Positions 1-8,064 of a stretch of 64,000 bases of DNA are shown in pieces. Origin of the DNA: Moraxella haemolytica. GTDB lineage: Bacteria; Pseudomonadota; Gammaproteobacteria; Pseudomonadales; Moraxellaceae. The translations under genes were made by a program, and so were the position numbers. Each line of letters starts with the position of its first letter. The stretch's first letter is position 1. The stretch covers positions 868,001-932,000 of the forward strand of contig NZ_CP089974.1 of NCBI RefSeq assembly GCF_030177935.1, in the 5' to 3' direction. Below the pieces are notes generated by a model. That model did no database searches. It was given only the letters and a program-made list of their open reading frames with translations, and was not told the origin of the DNA.

Positions 1-284
1 CATCAGAAACCAATGCCACCACCACCTTTGAGCTGTCAAACCCTGTGGACTTTGAGGGCTTAAAAATCCCAGTGCGTCAAATCACCAGCTACTGCCATTG
101 GGCGGTGTGTGGTCGTTATCGTGGCGAAGAATGTGGCTATATCGGCACCAACCGCTTTACCACAGATGGCAAGCCCACCGACAACCCAGAACTAGACAGG
201 TGTGGTGGGCGTTTATCTGATTGTAAATTAAGAGACAATGAACAACGATTTGGCGGATTTCCTGCCAGTAGTCTTGTGGGGTAA
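1..284 (+). CDS. Phage minor tail protein L (gpL-like), C-terminal part
   Basis: The reading frame is open from the window edge (first full codon at base 3) to a TAA at 282-284, so the 5' part is missing. The visible residues include a Cys-rich C-terminal segment: SYCHW, AVCGRY, EECGYIG, DRCGG and SDC. Phage lambda gpL carries a C-terminal domain with conserved cysteines that bind an iron-sulfur cluster, and this spacing resembles it. gpL acts in assembly of the tail tip. Being directly upstream of a gpK-type gene fits the lambda order L-K-I-J. The GTG at 45 is internal and is not the start. Confidence 0.8.
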   Translation, partial: SETNATTTFELSNPVDFEGLKIPVRQITSYCHWAVCGRYRGEECGYIGTNRFTTDGKPTDNPELDRCGGRLSDCKLRDNEQRFGGFPASSLVG

Positions 285-424
285 TGCAAATGACAAATTT
301 ATTTTATCAATGGCTATTATGCGAGCTTATCAAAAACCATAAGCAATTTACAACCCAAAAATTTGAAACAGAGCAACGCCGAACGATGGGGGCGAGAATA
401 ACAAAACACCGAATTAGGCTTTAA
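284..424 (+). CDS. Small hypothetical phage ORF (46 aa)
   Basis: An ATG at 284 overlaps the stop of the gpL-like gene (TAATG arrangement), and the frame runs 46 codons to a TAA two bases before the gpK-like start. This tight packing suggests translational coupling. The product is basic (many Lys and Arg), with no signal peptide or recognised motif. It could be a real small phage protein or a decayed segment. No homologue is recalled, so the call rests on position only. Confidence 0.35.
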   Translation: MQMTNLFYQWLLCELIKNHKQFTTQKFETEQRRTMGARITKHRIRL

Positions 425-426
425 AA

Positions 427-1221
427 ATGCGACTAACCAAACCCCTTAAAGACCAAATCATAACCCACGCTTGGGACGACTACCCCAACGAGTGCTGTGG
501 TGTGATTATTGATGGTCAATACCACCCTTGTACCAACATCGCCCCCAATCCTGCCAATGCGTTTGAGATTGACCCTGATCAATTTATTAACTTATCCAAG
601 CTTGGCGAAATACAGGCAATTGTCCACAGCCACCCTGATGGCGAACCGTTGCCATCTGAAGTGGATAAGGTGCAAATGGGACTACATGACATAGATTGGG
701 TCATCGTAGGCTTAGGTCATACACCTACAGGGGCAACATACTGCGACATCAAACGCCATAAGCCCACCACTTATCAAAGCCCACTTTTGGGGCGTGAATA
801 TCATCATGGCGTACAAGATTGCTACAGCTTAGTGCGTGATTATTACAAGCGAGAACTATCCATTGAACTGCCTGATTTTGCAAGGGCTGATGAGTGGTGG
901 GAAAACCCAAACCATGAACCACTTTATGAAAACAACTTTAAAAAAGCTGGCTTTGATGTCATTGATGACCCAGCACAATTACAAAAACACGATGTTATTT
1001 TGTGCCGTGTTGGTCGCACCTATCACATCAACCATGCGTTGATATTCATAGGCGATGGCAAATTAAACAGCGAAACCACACCACCTGCCATCGGTAACAC
1101 CCTAATCTTGCACCACCCACACGGACGGCTTAGTGTGCGTGAGATTTATGGTGAGAGCTGGCAAAGACGCACCGCGATGGTGGTTAGACATAGGCAGATT
1201 GCGGAGCAAATAATGGCTTGA
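427..1221 (+). CDS. Tail assembly protein K: JAMM peptidase plus NlpC/P60 domain
   Basis: The 264-aa product has the two-domain architecture of lambda gpK. The N-terminal half is a JAMM/MPN-type metallopeptidase domain with Glu22 and H67-S-H69-P, followed by S77xxD80, the expected zinc-binding set. The C-terminal half is NlpC/P60-like, with catalytic Cys132 in QDCYSL and His residues around 200-203 (HINHALIF). Proteins of this type act at the tail tip and may process tail components or peptidoglycan during injection. The gene starts two bases after the 46-codon ORF. Its last 38 bases overlap the 3' end of higA on the other strand. Confidence 0.88.
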   Translation: MRLTKPLKDQIITHAWDDYPNECCGVIIDGQYHPCTNIAPNPANAFEIDPDQFINLSKLGEIQAIVHSHPDGEPLPSEVDKVQMGLHDIDWVIVGLGHTPTGATYCDIKRHKPTTYQSPLLGREYHHGVQDCYSLVRDYYKRELSIELPDFARADEWWENPNHEPLYENNFKKAGFDVIDDPAQLQKHDVILCRVGRTYHINHALIFIGDGKLNSETTPPAIGNTLILHHPHGRLSVREIYGESWQRRTAMVVRHRQIAEQIMA

Positions 1222-1486
1222 TGTTAGAGTAGTCTATTTTTGCGTTGTGTTCGGCTTGCCATAGGTCATAGGCTTGTTGCATATTAAGCCATAGACTGGG
1301 CGTGGTATTTGGCAACAAATGACTGATGCGAAGTGCCATATCTGCAGAGATACCTTGCTTGCCATTCAAAATGCGACTAAGATTAGCCCGTGTAACGCCA
1401 AGACGGCTTGCCATCTCAGTAACAGTCATCGTGGCAATGTATTCTTTTAGTAGTAAGCCAGGGTGCGGTGGGTTGTGCATTTTCAT
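1184..1486 (-). CDS. higA: HigA-type antitoxin, XRE-family regulator
   Basis: The 100-aa protein starts NPPHPG after a short leader, a typical opening of HigA antitoxins. A helix-turn-helix follows at about residues 20-45 (TEMASRLGVTRANLSRIL). HigA binds and neutralises HigB and represses its own operon. The start at 1486 is preferred because AGGAGA at 1493-1498 lies six bases upstream; ATG 1489 is too close. That ribosome site overlaps the higB stop, so the pair is translationally coupled. The 3' end runs 38 bases into the convergent gpK-like gene, so the C-terminal codons are constrained on both strands. Confidence 0.88.
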   Translation of the reverse strand: MKMHNPPHPGLLLKEYIATMTVTEMASRLGVTRANLSRILNGKQGISADMALRISHLLPNTTPSLWLNMQQAYDLWQAEHNAKIDYSNIKPLFAPQSAYV

Positions 1487-1496
1487 CATAATTCTC

Positions 1497-1778
1497 CTAG
1501 TGATAATCTTGATAATCAACAATCTCGGCATTGCCATCATCATTAAATTTGAAAGTTAAACGCCAGTTGCCATTGACTGACACTGACCAGTGACCGACCA
1601 AGTCGCCTTTTAAGGCATGGAGTTGCCAACCTGGAACATCCATTGCAAAGACGGTTTCAGCACTGTTTAGTGTGGATAGTTGTAAACTTAATTTGTTTTT
1701 ATGCTTAACTTGAATACCAGTGGTTGAACCGGTAGTAAAAAACTTCTCCAGACCTTTATGTTTAAATGAAACAATCAT
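1497..1778 (-). CDS. higB: HigB-type toxin (RelE superfamily mRNA interferase)
   Basis: The 93-aa product starts MIVSFKHKGLEKFF and carries the HigB/RelE core signatures GWQLHALKGD and WRLTFKF. HigB toxins are small ribosome-associated endoribonucleases that cut mRNA during translation when antitoxin is lost. The toxin gene precedes the antitoxin gene, the order typical of higBA and opposite to relBE. An upstream in-frame extension to 1850 exists, but it would cross the promoter and operator, so the Met at 1778 is chosen. The pair lies antisense to the flanking phage tail genes, as a moron would. Confidence 0.9.
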   Translation of the reverse strand: MIVSFKHKGLEKFFTTGSTTGIQVKHKNKLSLQLSTLNSAETVFAMDVPGWQLHALKGDLVGHWSVSVNGNWRLTFKFNDDGNAEIVDYQDYH

Positions 1779-1792
1779 CTTTGCAATCCGTA

Positions 1793-1835
1793 TTGTGTAT
1801 AGATACATTATACAAAACAAATAAGGAGAATTCAA
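1793..1835 (-). promoter_or_regulatory. higBA promoter with inverted-repeat operator
   Basis: On the minus strand, TTGAAT (1830-1835) and a perfect TATAAT (1807-1812) are separated by 17 bases, a strong sigma-70 promoter firing leftward about 20-30 bases before higB. An imperfect inverted repeat, TTGTGTATA (1793-1801) and TATACAAAA (1809-1817) with a 7-base spacer, covers the -10 region and is the likely HigA or HigBA operator. The -35 lies beside the ribosome site of the gpI-like gene on the other strand. Confidence 0.75.
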
Positions 1836-2402
1836 ATGAAAACAATCCAACTACACGGCATCCTTGCCAAAAAATTCGGCAGATTTTTTAAATTAGATGT
1901 CAAAAGTGCCAAAGAAGCCTGCCATGCGATTGCTTGTCAAATCCCTGCTTTTAAAGCATTTATGATGCGTGCTGAGCAAGACGGCATCCGCTTTGCCGTG
2001 TTTAACGGTAAAAAACGCAACGAGCGTACCAACATCGGTGAAAATCAGCTTAACGACATCACCACTGCTAACCACATTCACATCGTTCCCAAAGTCATGG
2101 GTAGTGGCGGCAAAGCAATGGGCTGGCTACAAGTGGTGGCTGGGGCGGCGTTGGTGGCGGTCGGTGTGCTTGTGCCAGGAGCACAAGCATTGATTGGTGC
2201 TGGTGTGGGTCTGATGATTGGCGGTGTTGCCAGTCTACTGATGCCCACCCCCAAACTAGACCCTGCTAATGAAGACGGCAACAAGCCAAATAACGGCTTT
2301 GGTGGTGCGGTAACGACTGTAGCACAAGGCAATCCTGTACCCATTTTGTACGGTGAGCGAGAAGTGGGTGGGTTTATTGTGTCGGCAGGTATTAGAGTTT
2401 AA
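1836..2402 (+). CDS. Tail assembly protein I (gpI-like)
   Basis: The 188-aa product begins MKTIQLHGILAKKFG and has an N-terminal ubiquitin-like/assembly domain. A Gly/Ala-rich hydrophobic stretch follows at about residues 90-130, and the end contains NPVPILYGEREVGG, a motif typical of lambda-type tail assembly protein I just before gene J. An AGGAG at 1824-1828 is well placed for the ATG. It is separated from the gpK-like gene by the 614-bp higBA insertion instead of the usual overlap, so late transcription must cross higBA to reach it. Confidence 0.85.
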   Translation: MKTIQLHGILAKKFGRFFKLDVKSAKEACHAIACQIPAFKAFMMRAEQDGIRFAVFNGKKRNERTNIGENQLNDITTANHIHIVPKVMGSGGKAMGWLQVVAGAALVAVGVLVPGAQALIGAGVGLMIGGVASLLMPTPKLDPANEDGNKPNNGFGGAVTTVAQGNPVPILYGEREVGGFIVSAGIRV

Positions 2403-2412
2403 GAGTAAAGAT

Positions 2413-5400
2413 ATGAACATACACGGCTCAAAAAAACAAAAAGGTCAAGCAAGAAAACCAACCATCGCCACCGATGATTTGGTTTCTACTGGCTATGCAC
2501 AAATCTTATACGGTCTTTGTGAAGGCGAGATTGCAGGCTTAGCAGACGACGGCAAATCCATTCTTCTTGAGAACACACCACTCATCAATGACAACGGACA
2601 GCCAAACTTTGATGGCGTGTCTTGGGAGTTTCGCACAGGCACGCTTGACCAAACCCACATTGCAGGCTTTCCAGCTGTTGAAAACGAACACAACATCGGT
2701 GTTGAGTTACGACACGACAGAGACTGGACAAGACAAATCAATAACCGTGAATTGTCAGCGGTGCGTGTGCGTCTAAACTTTAATGCTCTTAGAGAGCAAA
2801 AAGAAAATGGCGACATTACAGGTTATGCCATTTCTTATGCTATTGATGTACAAACAGATGGCGGCAGCTTTGTTGAAGTCTTGACCGATACCGTGCGTGG
2901 TAAAGCATCACAGGGCTATAAAAAAGCCCACCGCATTGATTTGCCCAACTCTGGCACAGCCAAACGCTGGACAATTCGTGTTCGTCGTATCACACCTAAT
3001 CGTGATAGCGAACTGGTCGCTGATACGATGAGCATTGACGCACTGACTGAGATTATCGACGCCAAACTGTCTTATCCTTGCACGGCACTGCTTGGCATCT
3101 CTTATGACGCCAAAACCTTTAATAACATTGCTAAAATTGCGGTACGCTTAAAAGGCAAGATTATCCAAGTGCCCAGTAACTACAACCCAGAGACACGCAC
3201 CTATAACGGCTTATGGGACGGCACTTTTAAGCCTGCTTATAGCAACAATCCAGCTTGGGTGTATTATGACTTATGCACGCATCACCGATATGGACTGGGT
3301 GAACGCTTAAGCGGTATGGTGGATAAATGGCGACTGTATCAGATTGGGCAATATTGTGATGAACTTGTTGATGATGGCAAAGGCGGAAAAGAGCCAAGAT
3401 TTACCTGCAATGTCTATATCCAAAAAGCAGACGATGCATATCGTGTCTTACAAAACTTGGCAAGCGTGTTTCGTGGACTATCATTTTGGGACGGACAAAA
3501 TATCGTCGTTGATAGCGATACGCCCAAAGAGCCCGTTTACACTTTTAGCCCTGCCAATGTGGTGGGTGGCGAATTTAGCTATACAGGCACACGAGCAAGG
3601 GATAGACACACTTTGGCAAAAGTGGCGTGGGACAATCCAGAGAATAACTTTACCACAGAATACGAGCTAATCCCTGATGAGGGGGCAATCGCCAAATATG
3701 GCGTGCGTACGCTAGATATTTCAGCTTTTGGCTGTACATCACAAGGACAAGCACAAAGAGCAGGACTGTGGGCGTTAAAAGCCGAGCAGTTAGAGACACA
3801 AACGGTGAGCTTTAAAACAGGTTTGATGGGCTTTATCCCCCAAGTTGGGCAAGTGATTAACATTGCCGATAATGTGTTTGCAGGGCGTGCCATCTCTGGC
3901 AAAATCGTGGCGGTGGCTGATAATCAAAAAATCATCACGCTTGATAGGGCGGCAGGAAAAGTGGGCGATATCATTACCTTAAATACGCTTGGACAAATCG
4001 CCACCGCCACCATTACCGCCGTGCATGGCGAGACACTCACGCTTGACAAGGCAATGGGCGAAATAGGCGATGTGTGGGCGATTATCAGTGATGACTTAAA
4101 ACTTATGCAGTTTAGAGTGCTGACCATTGCCCAAAACGATGATGCCACCTTTGACATCACTGCCTTAGAGTACAACCGCCAAAAATATCAAGCGGTGGAC
4201 AATGGAGCTATTGTAACTCAAGAGCCATTTACCGTGCTCAAAGTCGCCACAATATCCGCCCCCAAATCAGTGAGCTTGACCGCAAGCACTCGCACGGTGC
4301 AAGGACAAGCCATTACCACGCTGTCTATCAACTGGGAGCAGGTGGCAGGTGCGGTGGCGTACATTGTGGAGTGGCGAAAAGACGACAACGCATGGCAATC
4401 TCAAAAAATCGCCAGCCAAAGCCTTGATATTGATGGCGTATATGCTGGCAACTATCAAGCACGAGTGCGTGCGGTGGATGCCTTTGATAATGAAAGCCTA
4501 GCCACCACAAGCCAATTAACCAATATCACAGGCAAAACAGGCAAACCGCCAAAACTGTATTTATTTAAAGTAAAAGGCGGTCTGTTTAGTATGTACCTTG
4601 ACTGGATATTTAACCACGGCTCAGAAGACACCAATTATACAGAGATTCAAATAAGCCCTGACGGACAAGCAAACATTGCTACGCTGGCGGTATTTAGTTA
4701 TCCGACCAACAGCCACACGATTACAGGCTTACAAGGCAACTTAACCCAGTTTTACCGTGCCAGAATTGTAGATAAACTCGGCAATACATCAGATTGGACA
4801 GACTGGATAAGTGGCACGACATCATCAGATGCCGCCAAAGTGCTGGACTTAATCAGTGGTCAGATCAGTGAGAGTCATCTAGACCGTACACTCAGGGAGC
4901 CGATTGCTAAGATTGATGCGTTTGATGGCAAGATCAATCTGTTCAACGCCAAAATCCCTAGCATTGAGCAAGCGGTGCAACAAGCCAACGCACGATTGCC
5001 CCAGTTAAACCGCAGCATTGATGAGCTCATGCGTGATAAAAATGCCAAAAGTCAAGAAATCGCTAACATCAGGCAAAATTTGGGCAACACCACCACCCAA
5101 ATCCGAGATGTTGCCACCAGCACAAGCAACCTGACAAGGCGATTGGGCGAGATGATGGTCAACCAGCAGCATAACAATGACACGCTGAACGCAAGAATTC
5201 AAACTGTTCAAGACAGCATTGTTGGCACAGAACAAGCCATCAATCAGATGCGTGAGACGATGAATGCCAAGTTCACCAGTCTAAGCGACAACCTGCTTGT
5301 TGGTGGCGATGAGACGAAAGTATCAACCGATTGGGGTATCAGATACCCAATCAAAGAGCAATTGTCAGCAAGACAAAGGGTAAAAATCAGCTTAAAAAAT

Positions 5401-6189
5401 GCCCAAAACCTCACCTCCGTGGCTGTCTATAATTCAGGCACATCAGGTTCAGCTAAAATCGGAGACTTACGCAAGGTGGGCGATGAATGGGTAGGCGAAT
5501 TCGCTTGGAGGATTTACGGCTCTAACAATGAGCTGATACTCTACCGCCAGCCACGACGCTCAAGGCAGTCTGTCCAAGCCGTACTCGCCAAGCATACCGA
5601 CACCACGGCATTGATTGATGAGGTAAAACGAACACTTGCTGAAAAAGAGCGTGCATTGTCAGAGCGTATCGGACAATTAGATACCACCCTAAACGGTCAG
5701 ACCACAAGCATCAGAAATGTACAGCGGTCAGTCAATGGCGTGCGTGCGATTAAGGCGGTAACGGTGGATAATAATGGCTTTATTAGCGGTTATGGCTTGA
5801 TGAGCGATTTGCAAAATGGGCGTGTTACAAGCCGTTTTGGTATCAATGCCGACCAGATTTATTTTGGGGCGACAACGAGTGCCAAAAAGCCGTTTGTGTT
5901 TACGACCCGCACTACCACCATCGATGGTGTAAGCTACCCTGCGGGGGCGTGGCTTAATAGTGCCAGTATTGCCCGAGCGTCCATCAATATGCTGCACATC
6001 GCCGACAGTATTCAATCTGACAACTATGTTGCAGGTCGTCAAGGCTGGCGATTATTCAAAGACGGCAGGTTTGAGCTCAACAACACATTTGGTGATGGTT
6101 CAAGTTTGGAGCTTAACTCAAAAGGCTTGATTGTTTGGTACAACAAAGCACGAGGCAAAAAAGCAGTAGAATTGGGGATATTCAGATGA
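2413..6189 (+). CDS. Host specificity protein J (central tail fibre/tip)
   Basis: The 1258-aa product is the size of lambda gpJ and follows gpI. The N-terminal third (YAQILYGLCEGEIAGL near residue 30) is the conserved tip-attachment domain. Residues about 610-800 look like fibronectin type III repeats (VQGQAITTLSINWEQV and AYIVEWRKDDN). Residues about 840-960 form a Gln/Asn/Arg-rich coiled coil. The C-terminal part (GLMSDLQNGRVTSRFGINAD) matches the DUF1983-type region of J proteins. Receptor specificity normally lies toward the C-terminus. The frame is open further upstream to 2353, but the ATG at 2413 follows the gpI stop closely and begins the conserved N-terminus. The TGA overlaps the next gene's ATG. 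Confidence 0.92.
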   Translation: MNIHGSKKQKGQARKPTIATDDLVSTGYAQILYGLCEGEIAGLADDGKSILLENTPLINDNGQPNFDGVSWEFRTGTLDQTHIAGFPAVENEHNIGVELRHDRDWTRQINNRELSAVRVRLNFNALREQKENGDITGYAISYAIDVQTDGGSFVEVLTDTVRGKASQGYKKAHRIDLPNSGTAKRWTIRVRRITPNRDSELVADTMSIDALTEIIDAKLSYPCTALLGISYDAKTFNNIAKIAVRLKGKIIQVPSNYNPETRTYNGLWDGTFKPAYSNNPAWVYYDLCTHHRYGLGERLSGMVDKWRLYQIGQYCDELVDDGKGGKEPRFTCNVYIQKADDAYRVLQNLASVFRGLSFWDGQNIVVDSDTPKEPVYTFSPANVVGGEFSYTGTRARDRHTLAKVAWDNPENNFTTEYELIPDEGAIAKYGVRTLDISAFGCTSQGQAQRAGLWALKAEQLETQTVSFKTGLMGFIPQVGQVINIADNVFAGRAISGKIVAVADNQKIITLDRAAGKVGDIITLNTLGQIATATITAVHGETLTLDKAMGEIGDVWAIISDDLKLMQFRVLTIAQNDDATFDITALEYNRQKYQAVDNGAIVTQEPFTVLKVATISAPKSVSLTASTRTVQGQAITTLSINWEQVAGAVAYIVEWRKDDNAWQSQKIASQSLDIDGVYAGNYQARVRAVDAFDNESLATTSQLTNITGKTGKPPKLYLFKVKGGLFSMYLDWIFNHGSEDTNYTEIQISPDGQANIATLAVFSYPTNSHTITGLQGNLTQFYRARIVDKLGNTSDWTDWISGTTSSDAAKVLDLISGQISESHLDRTLREPIAKIDAFDGKINLFNAKIPSIEQAVQQANARLPQLNRSIDELMRDKNAKSQEIANIRQNLGNTTTQIRDVATSTSNLTRRLGEMMVNQQHNNDTLNARIQTVQDSIVGTEQAINQMRETMNAKFTSLSDNLLVGGDETKVSTDWGIRYPIKEQLSARQRVKISLKNAQNLTSVAVYNSGTSGSAKIGDLRKVGDEWVGEFAWRIYGSNNELILYRQPRRSRQSVQAVLAKHTDTTALIDEVKRTLAEKERALSERIGQLDTTLNGQTTSIRNVQRSVNGVRAIKAVTVDNNGFISGYGLMSDLQNGRVTSRFGINADQIYFGATTSAKKPFVFTTRTTTIDGVSYPAGAWLNSASIARASINMLHIADSIQSDNYVAGRQGWRLFKDGRFELNNTFGDGSSLELNSKGLIVWYNKARGKKAVELGIFR

Positions 6190-6545
6190 TAAGTGGTTTG
6201 AGAGTATGGGATAGAGACGGTCGTGAGATTAGCAATATCACGGGTCGTTATCCCAAATTCATCGGCAATAAAGTAATTAGTGCATCTGAAAGACGGAGTA
6301 TTAATTACACCATCCCACAAGGCACGACACGCATTGTCGTGCCTGTATATATGTCTCGTAATGATAATTTATCAGTACCTCCTGATGCTAAAGATGTAGA
6401 AGAAGAGTATGTTTATACGAATACTTACAATCTTTGGGGTATCGATATTAACTACACTAATTCAGGGTTTGAATACAGTACAGAACAAGCAGGCAATGCC
6501 GATAAACAAAAACCACCTATTAAAATCTACTGGGGGTATGTATGA
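6186..6545 (+). CDS. Uncharacterised phage tail-region protein (119 aa)
   Basis: The start ATG at 6186 overlaps the gpJ stop (ATGA) and the stop overlaps the next start (ATGA), so the three genes form a coupled unit. The product begins GLRVWDRDGREI, a pattern of aromatic-Asp-x-x-Gly-polar that recurs twice in the next protein, followed by predicted beta strands. There is no signal peptide or membrane segment. Location suggests a tail-tip or tail-fibre accessory protein, perhaps bound to gpJ. The function is not recognised. Confidence 0.7.
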   Translation: MISGLRVWDRDGREISNITGRYPKFIGNKVISASERRSINYTIPQGTTRIVVPVYMSRNDNLSVPPDAKDVEEEYVYTNTYNLWGIDINYTNSGFEYSTEQAGNADKQKPPIKIYWGYV

Positions 6546-7615
6546 GTTTTAGAACTTTTAATCAACAAGGTCAAAAATTATTAGATAGTGATGAGGCGGT
6601 ATTTAGTTTTGTTAAGTCTGGTAGGTTAACAAGATTACTTGATACACCTTTTGAAAAACATAAGAGAGAATACTGGTATAGAGCTAAACGCTTAGTTATT
6701 AATTCTAAATTGAGGAGAGGTTATACAGATATTTATACACCTGAATACTGTATGTATTATATAGACTTGCCTAATGCCATTAGTCCCATTGCAGGGGTGT
6801 ATTATGATGGTTTAAGTAGTCAATGTAATCCTGTGGTGTATCTAAATACAGGCTATTTTGATGGCATAGCACGGCTGATGTTTTATTCAAATGGCAGGTT
6901 ATCAGATGCTGAGCTTGCCAAATTTCACATTTACATTTTTGATGTTAATGTGGTTAAAGAAACAGCTGTAGGCATGAATCTGTATGATAGACAAGGCAAT
7001 GTGACTTTTAGTAGTCGGAGTATGCCAATGTCTCTACAGACCAAAACCACACGGCAACATATTCCCAATGATATTAAATTACTATCGAGTGATGAAGCTA
7101 GACTGCTGACTCGCCATGTTGAACATTATTATGATTATGGTGTGGACTATTATAACAATCAAACAGGCAGCGACCGAGCGATGATTGACAAACGAAAAAA
7201 TCATGGCGTGCCATTGTCTGAGTTGTTGCCAATACGCACCGCCAAACGCTGTGTTGGCATATTAAGCCCCAAGCTATCAGTCGGATACTATCCTTATGAT
7301 ACCACCGAGCTGACAAATGCGATTGGTGATTATGACGGGTACTATCAATTGAAATTTTTGGCAGGTGAAACCTACCCTCATTTTATGACACCCATGGTGC
7401 TTGCGTGTGTAGGCTGTGTTGATGGCAATCATATTAAGACTGTGCCGCCATTTGAGCATATTAATCAAAATGGTACTGTGAAAGATATAAAACAAGAATT
7501 CACAACAAGAAACCTAATATTTAATCATGATGTAATAAATATTTATTTTTCTGAAATTGATAATCTACCATTCCCATTCACAGGAGGCCATCATGACATA
7601 ACACCACCCCCATAA
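6542..7615 (+). CDS. Uncharacterised phage tail-region protein (357 aa)
   Basis: This is coupled to the preceding gene by a 4-base ATGA overlap. The product begins SFRTFNQQGQKLLDSDEAVF and has a second similar unit near residue 143 (GMNLYDRQGNVTFSS), so it looks like two copies of a module that is also present in the 119-aa neighbour. It is rich in Tyr, Asn and Asp and predicted mostly beta, as expected of a virion surface protein. Its 5' half looks more AT-rich than gpJ, which suggests a separately acquired module. A role in adsorption is inferred from position only. Confidence 0.7.
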   Translation: MSFRTFNQQGQKLLDSDEAVFSFVKSGRLTRLLDTPFEKHKREYWYRAKRLVINSKLRRGYTDIYTPEYCMYYIDLPNAISPIAGVYYDGLSSQCNPVVYLNTGYFDGIARLMFYSNGRLSDAELAKFHIYIFDVNVVKETAVGMNLYDRQGNVTFSSRSMPMSLQTKTTRQHIPNDIKLLSSDEARLLTRHVEHYYDYGVDYYNNQTGSDRAMIDKRKNHGVPLSELLPIRTAKRCVGILSPKLSVGYYPYDTTELTNAIGDYDGYYQLKFLAGETYPHFMTPMVLACVGCVDGNHIKTVPPFEHINQNGTVKDIKQEFTTRNLIFNHDVINIYFSEIDNLPFPFTGGHHDITPPP

Positions 7616-7623
7616 CCACAACC

Positions 7624-7650
7624 GCCCCATCTCAACCATGGGGCTTTTTT
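7624..7650 (+). terminator. Rho-independent terminator after the tail genes
   Basis: A perfect 7-bp stem GCCCCAT / ATGGGGC encloses a 7-base loop and is followed by six T. It lies nine bases after the 357-aa tail gene and ends or attenuates late tail transcription before the lysis genes. Confidence 0.85.
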
Positions 7651-7668
7651 ATTAACCAAGGAGAAAAA

Positions 7669-7719
7669 ATGAAACACAACATCAAGCTCAACATCACAGT
7701 GGACGGAACAGAGGAATAA
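7669..7719 (+). CDS. Putative 16-codon phage microORF
   Basis: ATG at 7669 is preceded by a strong AAGGAG at 7658-7663 and the frame ends TAA at 7717-7719, giving MKHNIKLNITVDGTEE. The ribosome site is the best in the region, and the holin ATG begins two bases after the stop, so the ORF may be translated and coupled to the holin, or act as a leader peptide that times holin synthesis. It is too short to judge by composition. Confidence 0.4.
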   Translation: MKHNIKLNITVDGTEE

Positions 7720-7721
7720 TT

Positions 7722-8039
7722 ATGATCGAAAAAGACCCAACCACCTACACCATCATCACCTATCTATGGGTGGGACTGCTGGCGATGGCAGGTGGCTTGG
7801 TGGCGTTCATTAGGCGACTTAACAAGCAAAGAAAGCCTGAGAAGCTTACAGTAGTGTTCATTAAGCTCGTTGGGGAATTGATGGTGTCAGCATTCGCTGG
7901 CGTCGTCACATTCTACCTCTGCGAATACCTAGAGACCGAGCCGCTATTGACAGCGGTGGCGGTCGCCATCAGCGGTCACTTGGGCGGTAACGCCATCGAT
8001 GCCATCGGCAAAAAAATCAATCATCTATTTAGCCCCTAA
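7722..8039 (+). CDS. Phage holin (LydA/phage holin 3 type)
   Basis: The 105-aa product has an N-terminal membrane segment (about residues 12-30), a charged RRLNKQRKPEK loop and further hydrophobic segments (about 47-65 and 75-92). The C-terminal GHLGGNAIDAIGKK pattern fits holins of the LydA-like family. Holins form lesions in the inner membrane that release or activate the endolysin. The gene lies directly upstream of the endolysin gene. Its stop codon is inside the loop of the next terminator hairpin. Confidence 0.8.
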   Translation: MIEKDPTTYTIITYLWVGLLAMAGGLVAFIRRLNKQRKPEKLTVVFIKLVGELMVSAFAGVVTFYLCEYLETEPLLTAVAVAISGHLGGNAIDAIGKKINHLFSP

Positions 8040-8050
8040 TGGGGCTTTTT
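8031..8050 (+). terminator. Hairpin terminator overlapping the holin stop
   Basis: AGCCCC (8031-8036) and GGGGCT (8041-8046) form a 6-bp stem with a TAAT loop that contains the holin stop codon, followed by a T run to 8050. Ribosomes terminating at the holin stop would sit on the hairpin, so readthrough into the endolysin may depend on holin translation. Confidence 0.65.
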
Positions 8051-8064
8051 ATTGGAGCACAAAA

